Source: Fimbriiglobus sp.
GTDB lineage: Bacteria; Planctomycetota; Planctomycetia; Gemmatales; Gemmataceae
Reading direction: 5' to 3'
Assembly: GCA_025351325.1 (NCBI GenBank)
Contig: JANXWE010000275.1
Location: forward strand, 1 to 35,807
DNA length: 35,807 bases
How positions within the stretch are numbered: position 1 is the first letter of the stretch; each line of letters begins with the position of its first letter. Both the position numbers and the translations under genes were made by a program. Positions 16,285-25,008 of the stretch are shown here, piece by piece. The notes beneath the pieces were generated by a model that was not told where the DNA came from, searched no databases, and saw only the letters and a list, made by a program, of their open reading frames with translations.

Positions 16285-17520
16285 TCAGCCGCCCTCCGCC
16301 TCCGCCAGCAATTCTTCCGCTAAGGTGAGCAACGCGGTACGTTCCTCGTCGCTGTGGTTCTGTAGTTCGCCACCGAGGTAATCGCGCACCGTATCACCGA
16401 ACGATTTGCTGCGGTCGGCTTCGGCGGGGGCGAGCGATGGCCCGAGCTGACTCTGCTCTTTCCAATCGCGGGCGTACCAGCGCGGGTAGATCTCCGCGAG
16501 TTGTTTGAGGGTCTCTTCGAGGCTGTCCTTGCCCGCCGTGTAGCGGATGTGCAGGTTCACCAGGTCGTTCTCGGCCCCCTCGGCTTCGGCCTTCAACCGC
16601 GGCAGGTCGACCTCCGGATCGAGGATGGTCACTTCGTAAATCGGCGTGCTCGGCAGCGGCAGCACGCGGATTTCCCCGACGCGGCCACTCGCCCCGAGTT
16701 CGAAAACGCAGACCGATTTGTGGTCGGTCGCTTCGCCCAAATCCATCTTCTCGATACTGCCCGAATAGCGGATGTGCTCGTGCCCCAAGAACTGCGGCTT
16801 GTGGATATGCCCGAGGGCGACATACTCGAACTGATCGGCGAACGCTTGGCCGTTCACCACCACGTCTTCTTGCGGAGTGATGCGGAAGAGCGATTCGCCG
16901 ACAACGGCCCCGAAGACGTTGGCGTGCGCCGCCAGCACACTCGGGACACCGGCGCGGTAGTTCGGGTGCTTCCGCAGCGTCTGAATCGTCTCCTCGAAAG
17001 CCTGCACGAGTAACCGATTCTTCTCGTCGGGGTCGGTGTACTTTTGCCCGCTCGCCCCCACGAGATACCGCGTCGGCGTCGGGTAGGGCATCAAGATGAA
17101 CTGCACTTCGAACTCGTCGCTCGGATCACGCAGCCGTAGGTACGTCGGTTCGGCCGCGAGATAGAGGCGACCGGGTGGCACGAGGTCGCCGTTGCCCCCG
17201 CCGCCCGGCGCGGCCAGCCCCATGGCGTGCCGGAGGGTTTGGCAGAAGTTCTCGTTGTCGTGGTTCCCCGTGAGCGTCAGCACGGTGCCACCGCGGCCCA
17301 AGAACTCCGCGAAGACGTCTTGCCAGTGGTGGATGGTTTCCCGCAGCGCGTCGGCCCGCGCCAGTTCGCTGAAGAGATCCCCGGCCACGAGCAGCACGTC
17401 GATGGCTTCGTCGTGACAAATCGCCGCGACCCGTTCCACGGCCCGGCGCAGGTCGTCGGTGCGGTCGATGCGGCCGAGTCGGTCGTTGAGGTGCCAGTCG
17501 GCGGTGTGCAGCAGTTTCAT
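16285..17520 (-). CDS. sbcD: SbcD/Mre11-like DNA repair exonuclease
   Basis: A 411-residue calcineurin-like phosphoesterase of the SbcD/Mre11 type. The metal-binding motifs are present: HTADWHL (Asp8, His10), VAGDLF (Asp48), GNHDNE (Asn86, His87), AHANVFGA and GHIHKPQ. The C-terminal ~150 residues after PLPSTPIYEVTI correspond to the capping and partner-binding region, here charged and helical. In the usual complex SbcD pairs with the SbcC ATPase to process DNA ends and hairpins; no sbcC is adjacent. It is divergent from rnpB (72-bp gap) and convergent with the CxxC gene pair. Confidence 0.85.
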   Translation of the reverse strand: MKLLHTADWHLNDRLGRIDRTDDLRRAVERVAAICHDEAIDVLLVAGDLFSELARADALRETIHHWQDVFAEFLGRGGTVLTLTGNHDNENFCQTLRHAMGLAAPGGGGNGDLVPPGRLYLAAEPTYLRLRDPSDEFEVQFILMPYPTPTRYLVGASGQKYTDPDEKNRLLVQAFEETIQTLRKHPNYRAGVPSVLAAHANVFGAVVGESLFRITPQEDVVVNGQAFADQFEYVALGHIHKPQFLGHEHIRYSGSIEKMDLGEATDHKSVCVFELGASGRVGEIRVLPLPSTPIYEVTILDPEVDLPRLKAEAEGAENDLVNLHIRYTAGKDSLEETLKQLAEIYPRWYARDWKEQSQLGPSLAPAEADRSKSFGDTVRDYLGGELQNHSDEERTALLTLAEELLAEAEGG

Positions 17521-17591
17521 GCAATCGTTTTATGCAGCGGGTGCGGATGTGAACCTTTCGATCCCGCGGCGCTTCCCGTACGTTGGTAGTT

Positions 17592-18098
17592 CGGTTGGTC
17601 GGTCGGAGGGATGATCGCCGCCCGGCGCGAGTCGGGGGGAGGAAAGTCCGGGCTTCGTAGGGCGCGGTGGTGGGTAATCCCCACCCCCGGTAACGGTGGG
17701 CACTCCCGGGTGCCGCCGCCAACGGGCGGGACAGTGCAACAGAAAGTAAACCGCCGGGGAAGTGCGGAACGGGGAGTGCGGAATGCGGAATTGAAGAAGC
17801 TCTTTCCTCGATTCCGAACTCCGCACTCCGAATTCCGCACTTCCCCGGTAAGGGTGAAACGGTGCGGGGCGAAAGCCCTTAATGTAAGAGCGCACCAGCA
17901 GCCTAGTGATAGGCTGGCTCGGCAAACCCCACCGGAAGCAAGGCCGAGCAGAGAGCAGGACCGGCCCGGTCCGTTACGACTCTCGGGTAGGCTGCTCGAT
18001 CCTGCCAGTAATGGCAGGGCTAGATAAATGATCGTCGCCGGCGGAACCGCAAGGTTCCGTCGGGACAAGACCCGGCTTATACGCCGGTCGACCAATCG
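17592..18098 (+). ncRNA. rnpB: RNase P RNA, type A with expanded helices
   Basis: Conserved cores match bacterial RNase P RNA: GAGGAAAGTCCGGGCT near 17637, GCAACAGAAAGTAAACCGCC near 17736, GGTAAGGGTGAAA (17847-17859), GTAAGAGCGCACC (17884-17896), GGCAAACCCCACC, AGATAAATGATCGTC and GACCCGGCTTAT near 18069. The ends are set by a 10-bp P1 helix (17592-17601 with 18089-18098). Two unusual features stand out. The P12-position hairpin is about 95 nt (17754-17848) with a perfect 16-bp base. The stem 17861-17866/17891-17896 holds an extra GGGC-GAAA-GCCC hairpin (17867-17878). The RNA cleaves tRNA precursors with RnpA protein. A strong terminator follows at 18117. ORFs read through this region are artefacts. 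Confidence 0.95.
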
Positions 18099-18116
18099 TT
18101 CCGGGATTGTTTTCGC

Positions 18117-18149
18117 CGCCGCAATGGGCCGTCCCATTGCGGCGATTTT
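18117..18149 (+). terminator. rnpB terminator
   Basis: A perfect 12-bp GC-rich stem (18117-18128 and 18133-18144) with a CCGT loop, followed by ATTTTC. It lies 18 nt after the P1 helix of the RNase P RNA. Confidence 0.8.
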
Positions 18150-18225
18150 CGGTGAACCGAGGCTCGTTCGAAAAGGGCACACCGGGATGATTTAATGTGG
18201 TCGTGAATTGAGAAGTACCGCACCG

Positions 18226-18350
18226 ACGGCTCACGCCAGTCGGCTCGCCAAGTAAAACAAATCCCGGCGAGCCGAACCGCGTAAGCGGTCGGGTGTTTTC
18301 GCTTCACTGCACCCGTCCCCTCACGGGGATCGGCTCGCCAAATCCAGAAA
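18226..18350. repeat. cluster of CGGCTCGCC hairpin repeats
   Basis: Copies of CGGCTCGCC occur at 18241-18249 and 18331-18339, with the inverted copy GGCGAGCCG at 18266-18274. The first and the inverted copies form a 9-bp hairpin. Between and around them are ACCGC-GTAA-GCGGT (18276-18289) and a CCCGT/ACGGG hairpin. Such arrays resemble REP-type dispersed palindromes. The block lies just downstream of the sigma-factor fusion gene on the minus strand and may also act as its terminator region. Confidence 0.5.
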
Positions 18351-18377
18351 TTTGCGTGCACTGCAAGGTAAAGCGGC

Positions 18378-20351
18378 TCACTTCTTCTTGACGCGCTCCA
18401 TCACGGCGACCGTCACGCCCTTGCCGGCTTTGGCCTCCGCCGGTCGCTCGGCACCCAAGCCACCCGAATACATCGATAACTTGTCGTCCTTCCAAGTGAA
18501 CCGTCCGAGCATCGGCTTGCCGCGCGCCGCATCCGGCCCGGTGATCGCCGTGATGTCGAGGAAGCCCTTCTCCACGTCCAAGGTGATGATGGCTTTCTCA
18601 GTTTTGTCGCCGTGAGTCATCCACATGACATCGCGGTAGATGTCCACCGTGCCGGAATCGTCCGGCCCATCCGATGTTACAGTCCACCCGCCGGCCAGAT
18701 CTTTCAACTCCCGGATGCCAACTTCAGGGACACGTTCGAGTTCGATCAATGTGGCCGTACCGAATTTGACCAAATCGGTCGCGGGGGGTCGCGCTTTACC
18801 GAATTCGGCCATACAAATCCGGAGTTTGTCCCCGTTCCACTCGTAGAGGCCGTCCATGGTTTTGCCAATCGCCGCTTCGGGGCCAGTCACAGCGGTGAAG
18901 CTGATTTCCTTGGGTGTTTTCGACGAGTCCAGAACGATCGTCGTGGTCTCTTTCTGAATGTCGTCGCCATTTTTATCGATGAAGCTGAACGTTTTGTCGA
19001 CGATTTCCAAGCGCCTCGACTCGATTTCCTTGGCCGGTGCCACCCCCCGTTTGCTCTCGGATCGCGTCACCTTCCACGTCCCTTGGATCTTCTTCAGTTC
19101 GGCCGCATTTAGCTTCTCTTGATCGGGCGCTTTCTCATCGGGCTTGGGCACACGCTCCAGTTCGACCAACACACCGTTGACACCCTTCGCCACTTTGAAC
19201 TCCGTCGGCACCTGTTGGCCACCGCTCAAGTAGCAAATGCGAAGCGTGTCGCCTTTCAATTCATAGATGCAGGTCTCGGTCACTTCCGCGCTCAGTGTCG
19301 TCGTCATTTCTTTCGGCGATGTCGTGACATCGAGTGTAAACGGGTTCTTCTCCGTCTGGCCCTCCCACGGACCAATGACAGTTGTGCCGATAAACTCCAA
19401 GCGCATCTGCTTGATTTCCTCGTCCGGTACGACGCCTTGTTTGTTCAAGAATTTCTTGACTTGCCACACCCCTTGCAGCTTCCTGATTTCAGCCGCTTCC
19501 GGCGTTTCCTTCACCGGGGGCTTCGGTGCCGGCTTCACCAACGGCTTCGGTTCATCCGGTGCCGGGCCGGCCGTGAGCACCATCATCCCGAGGCCACCGG
19601 TCAGCAGCAGGGCCGCTAGAACGCCGCCGCCGATCCACTTTGCTTTTGCCTGTGCCATGACGATCAAGACCTCGCGTGAGAGTTCGGTCAGAAGTGTCGG
19701 CACCGCCGACGGGGTCGTCGCCATCGTCACGGCCGCCCGCACGGTCAACGCGGGGACGCCGATCCCGGCCAACGCGGCGGGGAGCGCCAAACCCCGGTGG
19801 GTCAGGCGAATCCGCAGGCGATCCTTGGCGCGGGCCAGCCGGCTGGCGACCGTGCCGACCGCCCAGCCGAGCCGGTTCGCCGCTTCGGCGTGGGTGCAAT
19901 CCTCGAAGAAGCAGAGCAGCACCGGCAAGCGGAACTTGTCCGGGAGCCGCTCCACTTCCTCGATGACGGCCATCGAGCATTCGTATGGCTCGGCCGGTTC
20001 CACCCCGACTTCGACAGCACCCGCAGAGACGTTCCCGATCCGCTTGCGCACCCGGAGGGCCGCGTTGCGCGCGACCCGGAACAGGTAGCCCGCGACCGTG
20101 CCGCCACGCACCGAACGTGCCTTCCGTGCCAACACCAGGAACGTGGTTTGGAAGGCATCCTCGGCCGAGTGCCGATCGCCCGGCAGTTCGCTCCGGCAGA
20201 CCCGCCAAACCAACTCCGCGTGCCGGCGGACGAGCAGTTCGAACGCTGCGGCATCGCCGGTGTCGGCGAAGCGCAACAGCAGTTCCGCATCCGGGGTCGA
20301 CGAGTCGGCCACGGAGAGCGTCAGGGCGTAAGCGAGGGAATCCGACCGCAT
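18378..20351 (-). CDS. ECF sigma factor fused to a membrane helix and three TIGR03067-type domains
   Basis: A 657-residue fusion. Residues about 20-105 are sigma-70 region 2 (LLLRFADTGDAAAFELLVRRH, DAFQTTFLVLARKARSV, YLFRVARNAALRVRKR). Residues 127-183 are region 4 (LPDKFRLPVLLCFFEDCTHAEAANRLGWAVGTVASRLARAKDRLR). A hydrophobic helix (240-261) follows a Lys-flanked segment, then a Pro/Lys linker, then three related domains at about 287-400, 412-530 and 535-655. These share KIQGTWKV/LQGVWQV openings, LKGDTLRIC/WNGDKLRIC/WKDDKLSMY strands and ELERV-type ends, the TIGR03067 pattern found largely in planctomycetes. It probably tethers the sigma domain to the membrane while the outer domains sense a signal, doing away with a separate anti-sigma factor. 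Related C-terminally extended ECF factors are known in planctomycetes. Confidence 0.88.
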   Translation of the reverse strand: MRSDSLAYALTLSVADSSTPDAELLLRFADTGDAAAFELLVRRHAELVWRVCRSELPGDRHSAEDAFQTTFLVLARKARSVRGGTVAGYLFRVARNAALRVRKRIGNVSAGAVEVGVEPAEPYECSMAVIEEVERLPDKFRLPVLLCFFEDCTHAEAANRLGWAVGTVASRLARAKDRLRIRLTHRGLALPAALAGIGVPALTVRAAVTMATTPSAVPTLLTELSREVLIVMAQAKAKWIGGGVLAALLLTGGLGMMVLTAGPAPDEPKPLVKPAPKPPVKETPEAAEIRKLQGVWQVKKFLNKQGVVPDEEIKQMRLEFIGTTVIGPWEGQTEKNPFTLDVTTSPKEMTTTLSAEVTETCIYELKGDTLRICYLSGGQQVPTEFKVAKGVNGVLVELERVPKPDEKAPDQEKLNAAELKKIQGTWKVTRSESKRGVAPAKEIESRRLEIVDKTFSFIDKNGDDIQKETTTIVLDSSKTPKEISFTAVTGPEAAIGKTMDGLYEWNGDKLRICMAEFGKARPPATDLVKFGTATLIELERVPEVGIRELKDLAGGWTVTSDGPDDSGTVDIYRDVMWMTHGDKTEKAIITLDVEKGFLDITAITGPDAARGKPMLGRFTWKDDKLSMYSGGLGAERPAEAKAGKGVTVAVMERVKKK

Positions 20352-20428
20352 GGGGCACCGCGTGAAGACAACGACTCCCTAACAGAGCCGCGCCGTTGGG
20401 AATCGCATCCCGGAATTGGAAACAAATG

Positions 20429-21016
20429 CTACAGCACGCCTTTGGTACTCGGCACACCGAGGGCGCGCGGGTCGAGTTCCACGGCGGCACGCAACGCCCG
20501 GGCACACGCTTTGAAGATCGTCTCGACGATGTGGTGGGTGTTGCGGCCGTGCAGCAGCACGACGTGCAACGTGAGCAGTCCGGCGCTCGAAACGGCCCGC
20601 CAGAACTCTTCCGCCAACTGGCTGGAGAACTCGCCGAGGAGTTCCGTCGGAAACTCGGCGTTCCAGACCAAATACGGCCGACCGCTCAGGTCGACGGCGG
20701 CCGTCACCAGCGCTTCGTCCATCGGCACGGTGGCATCGCCGTAGCGGCGCACGCCCGCTTTGGTGCCGAGCGCTTGCAGCATCGCTTTGCCGAAACAGAT
20801 ACCGACGTCTTCGACGGTGTGGTGGGCGTCGATGTGCAAATCACCTTGGCACTTCACGCCGAGGTCGAAGAGTCCGTGCTTGGCCAGATGGGTCAGCATG
20901 TGATCGAAGAAGCCGATCCCCGTGGCGACGGTCGCTTGCCCGGTGCCATCCAGTTGGAGGGTCAGTTCGATCTGGGTCTCGGCGGTTTCCCGCCGGATGG
21001 TGCTGACACGCGACAT
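20429..21016 (-). CDS. hisB: imidazoleglycerol-phosphate dehydratase
   Basis: A 195-residue enzyme for the sixth step of histidine synthesis (IGP to imidazole-acetol phosphate), of the monofunctional length. The Mn-binding motifs are visible: GFFDHMLTHLAKH (His39, His43), HHTVED (65-70) and a second pair in GRNTHHIVETIFKACARAL. The SGRPYLVWN block and the terminal STKG also fit. No phosphatase domain is fused. It lies alone among envelope genes, 77 bp before the sigma-factor fusion on the same strand; a terminator separates it from the upstream BNR gene. Confidence 0.95.
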   Translation of the reverse strand: MSRVSTIRRETAETQIELTLQLDGTGQATVATGIGFFDHMLTHLAKHGLFDLGVKCQGDLHIDAHHTVEDVGICFGKAMLQALGTKAGVRRYGDATVPMDEALVTAAVDLSGRPYLVWNAEFPTELLGEFSSQLAEEFWRAVSSAGLLTLHVVLLHGRNTHHIVETIFKACARALRAAVELDPRALGVPSTKGVL

Positions 21017-21052
21017 GGAAGAATCTCGTGGGGGGTCGGGTGCAATTTCAAA

Positions 21053-21081
21053 GCCGAGCCGGACGCGGCGTCCGGCTCGGC
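21053..21081 (-). terminator. terminator of the BNR-repeat gene
   Basis: A GC-rich inverted repeat (21053-21066 with 21068-21081; in practice a stem of about 12 bp with a short loop). It sits 8 bp after the BNR gene stop and is followed on the minus strand by TTTGAAATT, before the hisB start. Confidence 0.65.
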
Positions 21082-21088
21082 AGGATCA

Positions 21089-24000
21089 TCACTTCTTTTC
21101 AAACGACCAACGGCCCGGTGTCCACGGGGCGCCGATGGCGTCCAGTTTCTTATCGAGGGCGGGCAGTTCCTTTTCCAGTAGCGTGCGGATTTTCACCAAC
21201 GCCTCCGCGAGTTCGGCCTTGCCATCTTGCAGCGCCGTCTTCGCGGTGCCCGTCGGCAGGGTGATCGCATCGTTGTGCGTCCCGCCGGCGAAGCCGAGTC
21301 GCTCCGAGATACTCATCGGGGCGTTTTCGTACCGGTCGGTCAGGAATCGATCCCCTTCCAGTTCTCGTCGGAGCGACTTCAGCGCGGTATCGATGGCCTT
21401 GAAGTCCGCCTCGAGTGTGTCGTCGGTTCGTTCCGCGAGCTTCACTGCGCTGCGCATTTGGTCGAGCCGAGTGCCGGCTTCCGCGAGTGTGCTCGTCGCG
21501 GCGGTGAGGCTCTTCTGTGCCGTTCGCAATTCTTTATTGAAGCGGCCCAAGGCGACGAAATCTTCGGCTTTCAGCCCCGAGAGCGGGTCGGCCTTGACCG
21601 AGAATTCAACGGGGTCGGTCAGGTCGGATGTTTTCCCCTTCGAGGTTTGCACCAGCGCGGCACGATACCGGCCCGGCGTCACGAAGTGGGAACTGCCCGC
21701 TTCGTGCAAGTTCCAGGTGACGCGGTGGACGCCCGAACCGGTGGGTGCCCCGACGCGGTTCAACGTGTTGCCGTCGAAGTCGCGGATCACCAGTTCAATG
21801 AGGAACGGATCTTCCTCGCTCTCCGCCCGGAGTTCCTGGATTGTCGGATACGGCACCGGTTTGCCGGCTTTCTCGGCATCGCGCACCGCGTCGAGACGGA
21901 TCTGCTTCAGCGTTTTGTGCCCGTCCTTCAAATGCACGGTGAAGGTGGCCCCGACCGGCGGGTTCTCGGCGAAGTAGTGCGAACTCCCCTGGAAACTCTT
22001 CCCGCCGCCGCCGAGTTGCGACGATGGCACGTAGGCCATGGTGGCGTCCGGGGCGATCAGCAGCGCCGGCTTTTGCACGGCCGCTTCGGTGAGCGACCGC
22101 AGTGCCGAATAATCATCCAGTACATAGATGCCCCGGCCGAAAGTGCCGACCACGAGGTCGTTATTGTGTTTCTGAATCACCAAGTCTTTCACCTGGATCG
22201 TCGGCAGTCCGTTGTTCATCCGGTGCCACTTTTTACCGCCGTCGACCGTGGCAAATAGCCCGAACTCGGTTCCGCAAAACAGCAAGTCCGGGTTCGTGTG
22301 ATCTTCGGCCAAGCAGTACACCGTCCCGCGTTCGGGGAGGTTGCCGGCGATGGTCTTCCAGCTCTTCCCGGCATCGGTGGACTTCAACAGATACGGTTTG
22401 AAGTCGGCGTTCTTGTGATTGTCGAACGCGGCGAACACCGTGTCGGCGTCGTGCTGGCTCGCCACCAGTTTGGCGACGTACGTCCCGGCGGGCACGCCGG
22501 GGAACTCGTTCGATTTCTTCCAAGTTTTGCCGCCGTCTTCGGTGATCTGAAGCAACCCGTCGTCGGTGCCGACGTAGAGCAACCCCTCGGTTTTGAGACT
22601 CTCGGCGAGGGCCACGATGTTCCCGTACAGACTGGTGCTGAGGTGCTTGGCCACCGCTTCGGGCGCCTGGATTTTGCCGAACACTTTCAGTTTGTCGCGG
22701 TCGAGTTGCCGGGTGAGGTCGCCGGACACGGCCGTCCAGTTGTCGCCCCGGTCGTCGCTGCGGAACAGTTTGTTCGCGGCGAAGTAGATCCGCTTCGGGT
22801 TGTGCGGTGAAATCATCAGGGCACTATCCCAGTTCCAACGCAGCGGCGGTTCGCCTTTGCCGGCGATCGGTCGGATATCGACGTGGTTGCCAGACTTGCG
22901 GTTGAATCGCGTCAAGCCACCGTACTGAGACTCGGCGTACACAGTGTCCGGGTCGGTCGGATCGACTTTGCAATGGAAGCCGTCACCGCCCTGCACGACG
23001 TACCAATCGGCGTTCACGATGCCGTTGTTACTGCGGGTGCGCACGGGGCCACCGAGCGTGTAGTTATCTTGGGTGCCACCGTAAACGTGGTAGAACGGCC
23101 CGCTCGCCGGGTTCTGATCGACGCCGATGTCGTAAAACTGCGTGACCGGCAGGTTCGCTTTGAAGTGCCACGTCGCGCCGGCGTCATGGCTTTCGTACAC
23201 GCCGCCGTCGCAACCGCAAAGGTAGTAATTGGTGTCCTTCGGATCGATCCAGAGGGCGTGGTTGTCCACGTGCTTGTTGGCTTCGCCCAAGTTCTGAAAC
23301 GTCTTGCCGCCGTCATTCGAGACTTGGTTCAACACGTAATTCAAGATCACGCGATCCTTGTTCTTCGGATCGACCACGAGCGTGCAAAAATATTGCATCT
23401 GCGCGCTGAACGGATTCCGCTTCTCCCACGTCTTCCCGTTGTCCGTGGAACGGAACACCCCACCGGCATTCTCGGCCGCTTCAACTTCGGCGTAGATCGT
23501 GTCCGGGGCGCTCGGGGCGGTCGCCAAGCCGATGCGGCCGAGTTCGTTGCCGGGTAGGCCCGCGGTGATTTTCTTCCACGTTTTGCCGCCGTCGGTGGTG
23601 CGGTGCAGGGCCGAACCCGGCCCGCCGTTCACGAGTGTCCAAACGTGGCGACGCCGCTGGTAGGATGCCGCGAGGATGATGTCCGGGTTGCGCGGATCGA
23701 GCTCGAAGTCGGTCACGCCGCTGTTCTCGTCGGTGGCCAGCAGCTTCACCCACGTCTTGCCGCCGTCGGTCGTTTTATAAAGCCCGCGATCACCGCCCGG
23801 CCCCCAGAGCGGCCCTTGCGCGGCGACGAAGACCGTCTCGGAATCTTTCGGATGGACGACGATCTTGGCGATGTGCTCGCTCGCCTTCAGCCCCATGTTC
23901 GTCCAGCTCTTGCCACCGTCGGTCGATTTGTAAACGCCGTCGCCGTAGGCCACGCTGCGCTGGCTGTTGTTCTCCCCGCTGCCGACCCAGATGGTGTTGG

Positions 24001-24316
24001 TATCAGCCGGATCGATCGTGATCGCCCCGATGCTGAACGACCCTTCGCCGTCGAAGATCGGGATGAACGTGGTGCCCGCGTTCGTCGTCTTCCAGACGCC
24101 GCCGGACGCCACCGCCACGAAATAGTGCGAACGATTGGTCGGGTTCACCGCCAGGGCCGCCACTCGCCCAGAGGTAATCGATGGGCCGATATTCCGCAGT
24201 CGGAATGCATTCACCGGTGGGACGAAATCGGGTTTGGCAGGTGGATCGGTTTTGGCTGGAGTCGCCGCTTGGCCGGAAACGAACAGGAGCGAAAGTAGCA
24301 GCGAGGACGCGGACAT
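21089..24316 (-). CDS. secreted BNR/Asp-box (VPS10/sortilin-like) beta-propeller protein
   Basis: A 1075-residue protein. The ATG at 24316 is chosen because it gives a clean signal peptide (MSASSLLLSLLFVSGQAA); the frame open to 24514 lacks one and overlaps the upstream gene. About ten Asp boxes (S/T-x-D-x-G-x-x-W/F) are visible, including STDGGKSW, TTDGGKTW (twice), STDNGKTW, SNDGGKTF, SHDAGATW, SDDRGDNW, TEDGGKTW, STDAGKSW and TVDGGKKW. They indicate one or two large propellers over residues ~40-720. A conserved FGRGIYVLDDYSALR block follows, then a beta-sandwich-like segment and a C-terminal helical part. Such proteins are often annotated as glycosyl hydrolases, but no catalytic residues are evident. 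Role unknown. Confidence 0.85.
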   Translation of the reverse strand: MSASSLLLSLLFVSGQAATPAKTDPPAKPDFVPPVNAFRLRNIGPSITSGRVAALAVNPTNRSHYFVAVASGGVWKTTNAGTTFIPIFDGEGSFSIGAITIDPADTNTIWVGSGENNSQRSVAYGDGVYKSTDGGKSWTNMGLKASEHIAKIVVHPKDSETVFVAAQGPLWGPGGDRGLYKTTDGGKTWVKLLATDENSGVTDFELDPRNPDIILAASYQRRRHVWTLVNGGPGSALHRTTDGGKTWKKITAGLPGNELGRIGLATAPSAPDTIYAEVEAAENAGGVFRSTDNGKTWEKRNPFSAQMQYFCTLVVDPKNKDRVILNYVLNQVSNDGGKTFQNLGEANKHVDNHALWIDPKDTNYYLCGCDGGVYESHDAGATWHFKANLPVTQFYDIGVDQNPASGPFYHVYGGTQDNYTLGGPVRTRSNNGIVNADWYVVQGGDGFHCKVDPTDPDTVYAESQYGGLTRFNRKSGNHVDIRPIAGKGEPPLRWNWDSALMISPHNPKRIYFAANKLFRSDDRGDNWTAVSGDLTRQLDRDKLKVFGKIQAPEAVAKHLSTSLYGNIVALAESLKTEGLLYVGTDDGLLQITEDGGKTWKKSNEFPGVPAGTYVAKLVASQHDADTVFAAFDNHKNADFKPYLLKSTDAGKSWKTIAGNLPERGTVYCLAEDHTNPDLLFCGTEFGLFATVDGGKKWHRMNNGLPTIQVKDLVIQKHNNDLVVGTFGRGIYVLDDYSALRSLTEAAVQKPALLIAPDATMAYVPSSQLGGGGKSFQGSSHYFAENPPVGATFTVHLKDGHKTLKQIRLDAVRDAEKAGKPVPYPTIQELRAESEEDPFLIELVIRDFDGNTLNRVGAPTGSGVHRVTWNLHEAGSSHFVTPGRYRAALVQTSKGKTSDLTDPVEFSVKADPLSGLKAEDFVALGRFNKELRTAQKSLTAATSTLAEAGTRLDQMRSAVKLAERTDDTLEADFKAIDTALKSLRRELEGDRFLTDRYENAPMSISERLGFAGGTHNDAITLPTGTAKTALQDGKAELAEALVKIRTLLEKELPALDKKLDAIGAPWTPGRWSFEKK

Positions 24317-24402
24317 GAAAATAGCCCCAAGACAAAGTGGAAACCGAACAAGGAGGTTCAGTTGTCTTATTGTGCGGGCTGCGTTTCCGACAGGGACGAT
24401 CC

Positions 24403-25008
24403 TTATGGGATGCTGCTGAGGAGGTGCGTACTGCGGGCGGAGTGATAGAAGCCGAAGTGCGTGCCATAGACGGAGTGTTGAACGGCGTGCAGGAAGACAC
24501 CGAGGTGGCCCCACTTGCCTTCGACGAGTACCGTGCCATCGTCGAAAACGCTGCGAACGAGGGCTGTGTGGAGAATCATGTTGGATTCATTTCGGTAGAC
24601 ACAGAGATCGCCGGCCTGCGGAATGGTTGAAGGTTGGTACTCATTTTCCACCAAAATCGTATCGACCTCATGACCGAGGATGGCGTACTTTCCACCCGTG
24701 AAGACCCAGCCGTGGCAATTGGAGGTGTCGTCCGCCGGCCCGCGCCGGATCACGTAATCGTCGAGTCGTGTCGATTGGAGCGTCTGATACTCGGTTGCCA
24801 AAAGCAGCTCCGCAGACTTCGCTTCGGCGGTCGTCAGTAAGTGAATGGCACTCCCGCGATCCGTCTTGGCCGCCCGCGAATCGTCCGCGACGTACGGCGT
24901 CGTTTCTTGCAGCTTCAACCAGGCATCGTGCTCATCGAGATCGGCCGCCTCCACGCCGTCGAAGCGGGCGGACTCGAAACCGAGCAACCCGAATCCCGCC
25001 AAGGCCAC
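24403..25008 (-). CDS. NlpC/P60- or CHAP-like domain, 3' part of a frameshifted gene
   Basis: A 201-residue frame starting at GTG. The N-terminus is a hydrophobic helix (LAGFGLLGF). After residue 90 comes a Cys-His hydrolase-like pattern: TSNCHGWVFTGGKYAILG, the GDLCVYRNES strand, ILHTALVRSVFDDGTVLVEGKWGHLGVFLHA, and YHSARSTHLL near the end. The Cys in NCHGW and the His in LHTA are candidate catalytic residues; this is an inference from the pattern. The frame overlaps the upstream membrane ORF by 77 bp. Removing one base of the C6 run (25012-25017) joins the two into a continuous four- to five-helix membrane protein with this domain. It is therefore probably the C-terminal half of one gene. 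Confidence 0.6.
   Translation of the reverse strand: MALAGFGLLGFESARFDGVEAADLDEHDAWLKLQETTPYVADDSRAAKTDRGSAIHLLTTAEAKSAELLLATEYQTLQSTRLDDYVIRRGPADDTSNCHGWVFTGGKYAILGHEVDTILVENEYQPSTIPQAGDLCVYRNESNMILHTALVRSVFDDGTVLVEGKWGHLGVFLHAVQHSVYGTHFGFYHSARSTHLLSSIP

Noticed and set aside
17611-18027. ORFs on both strands across 17.5-18.2 kb
   Set aside because: They lie in the RNase P RNA gene, whose conserved structure explains the sequence.
13107-18350. CRISPR-like repeats
   Set aside because: The repeats here are few, inverted and unevenly spaced, with no cas genes in the window.
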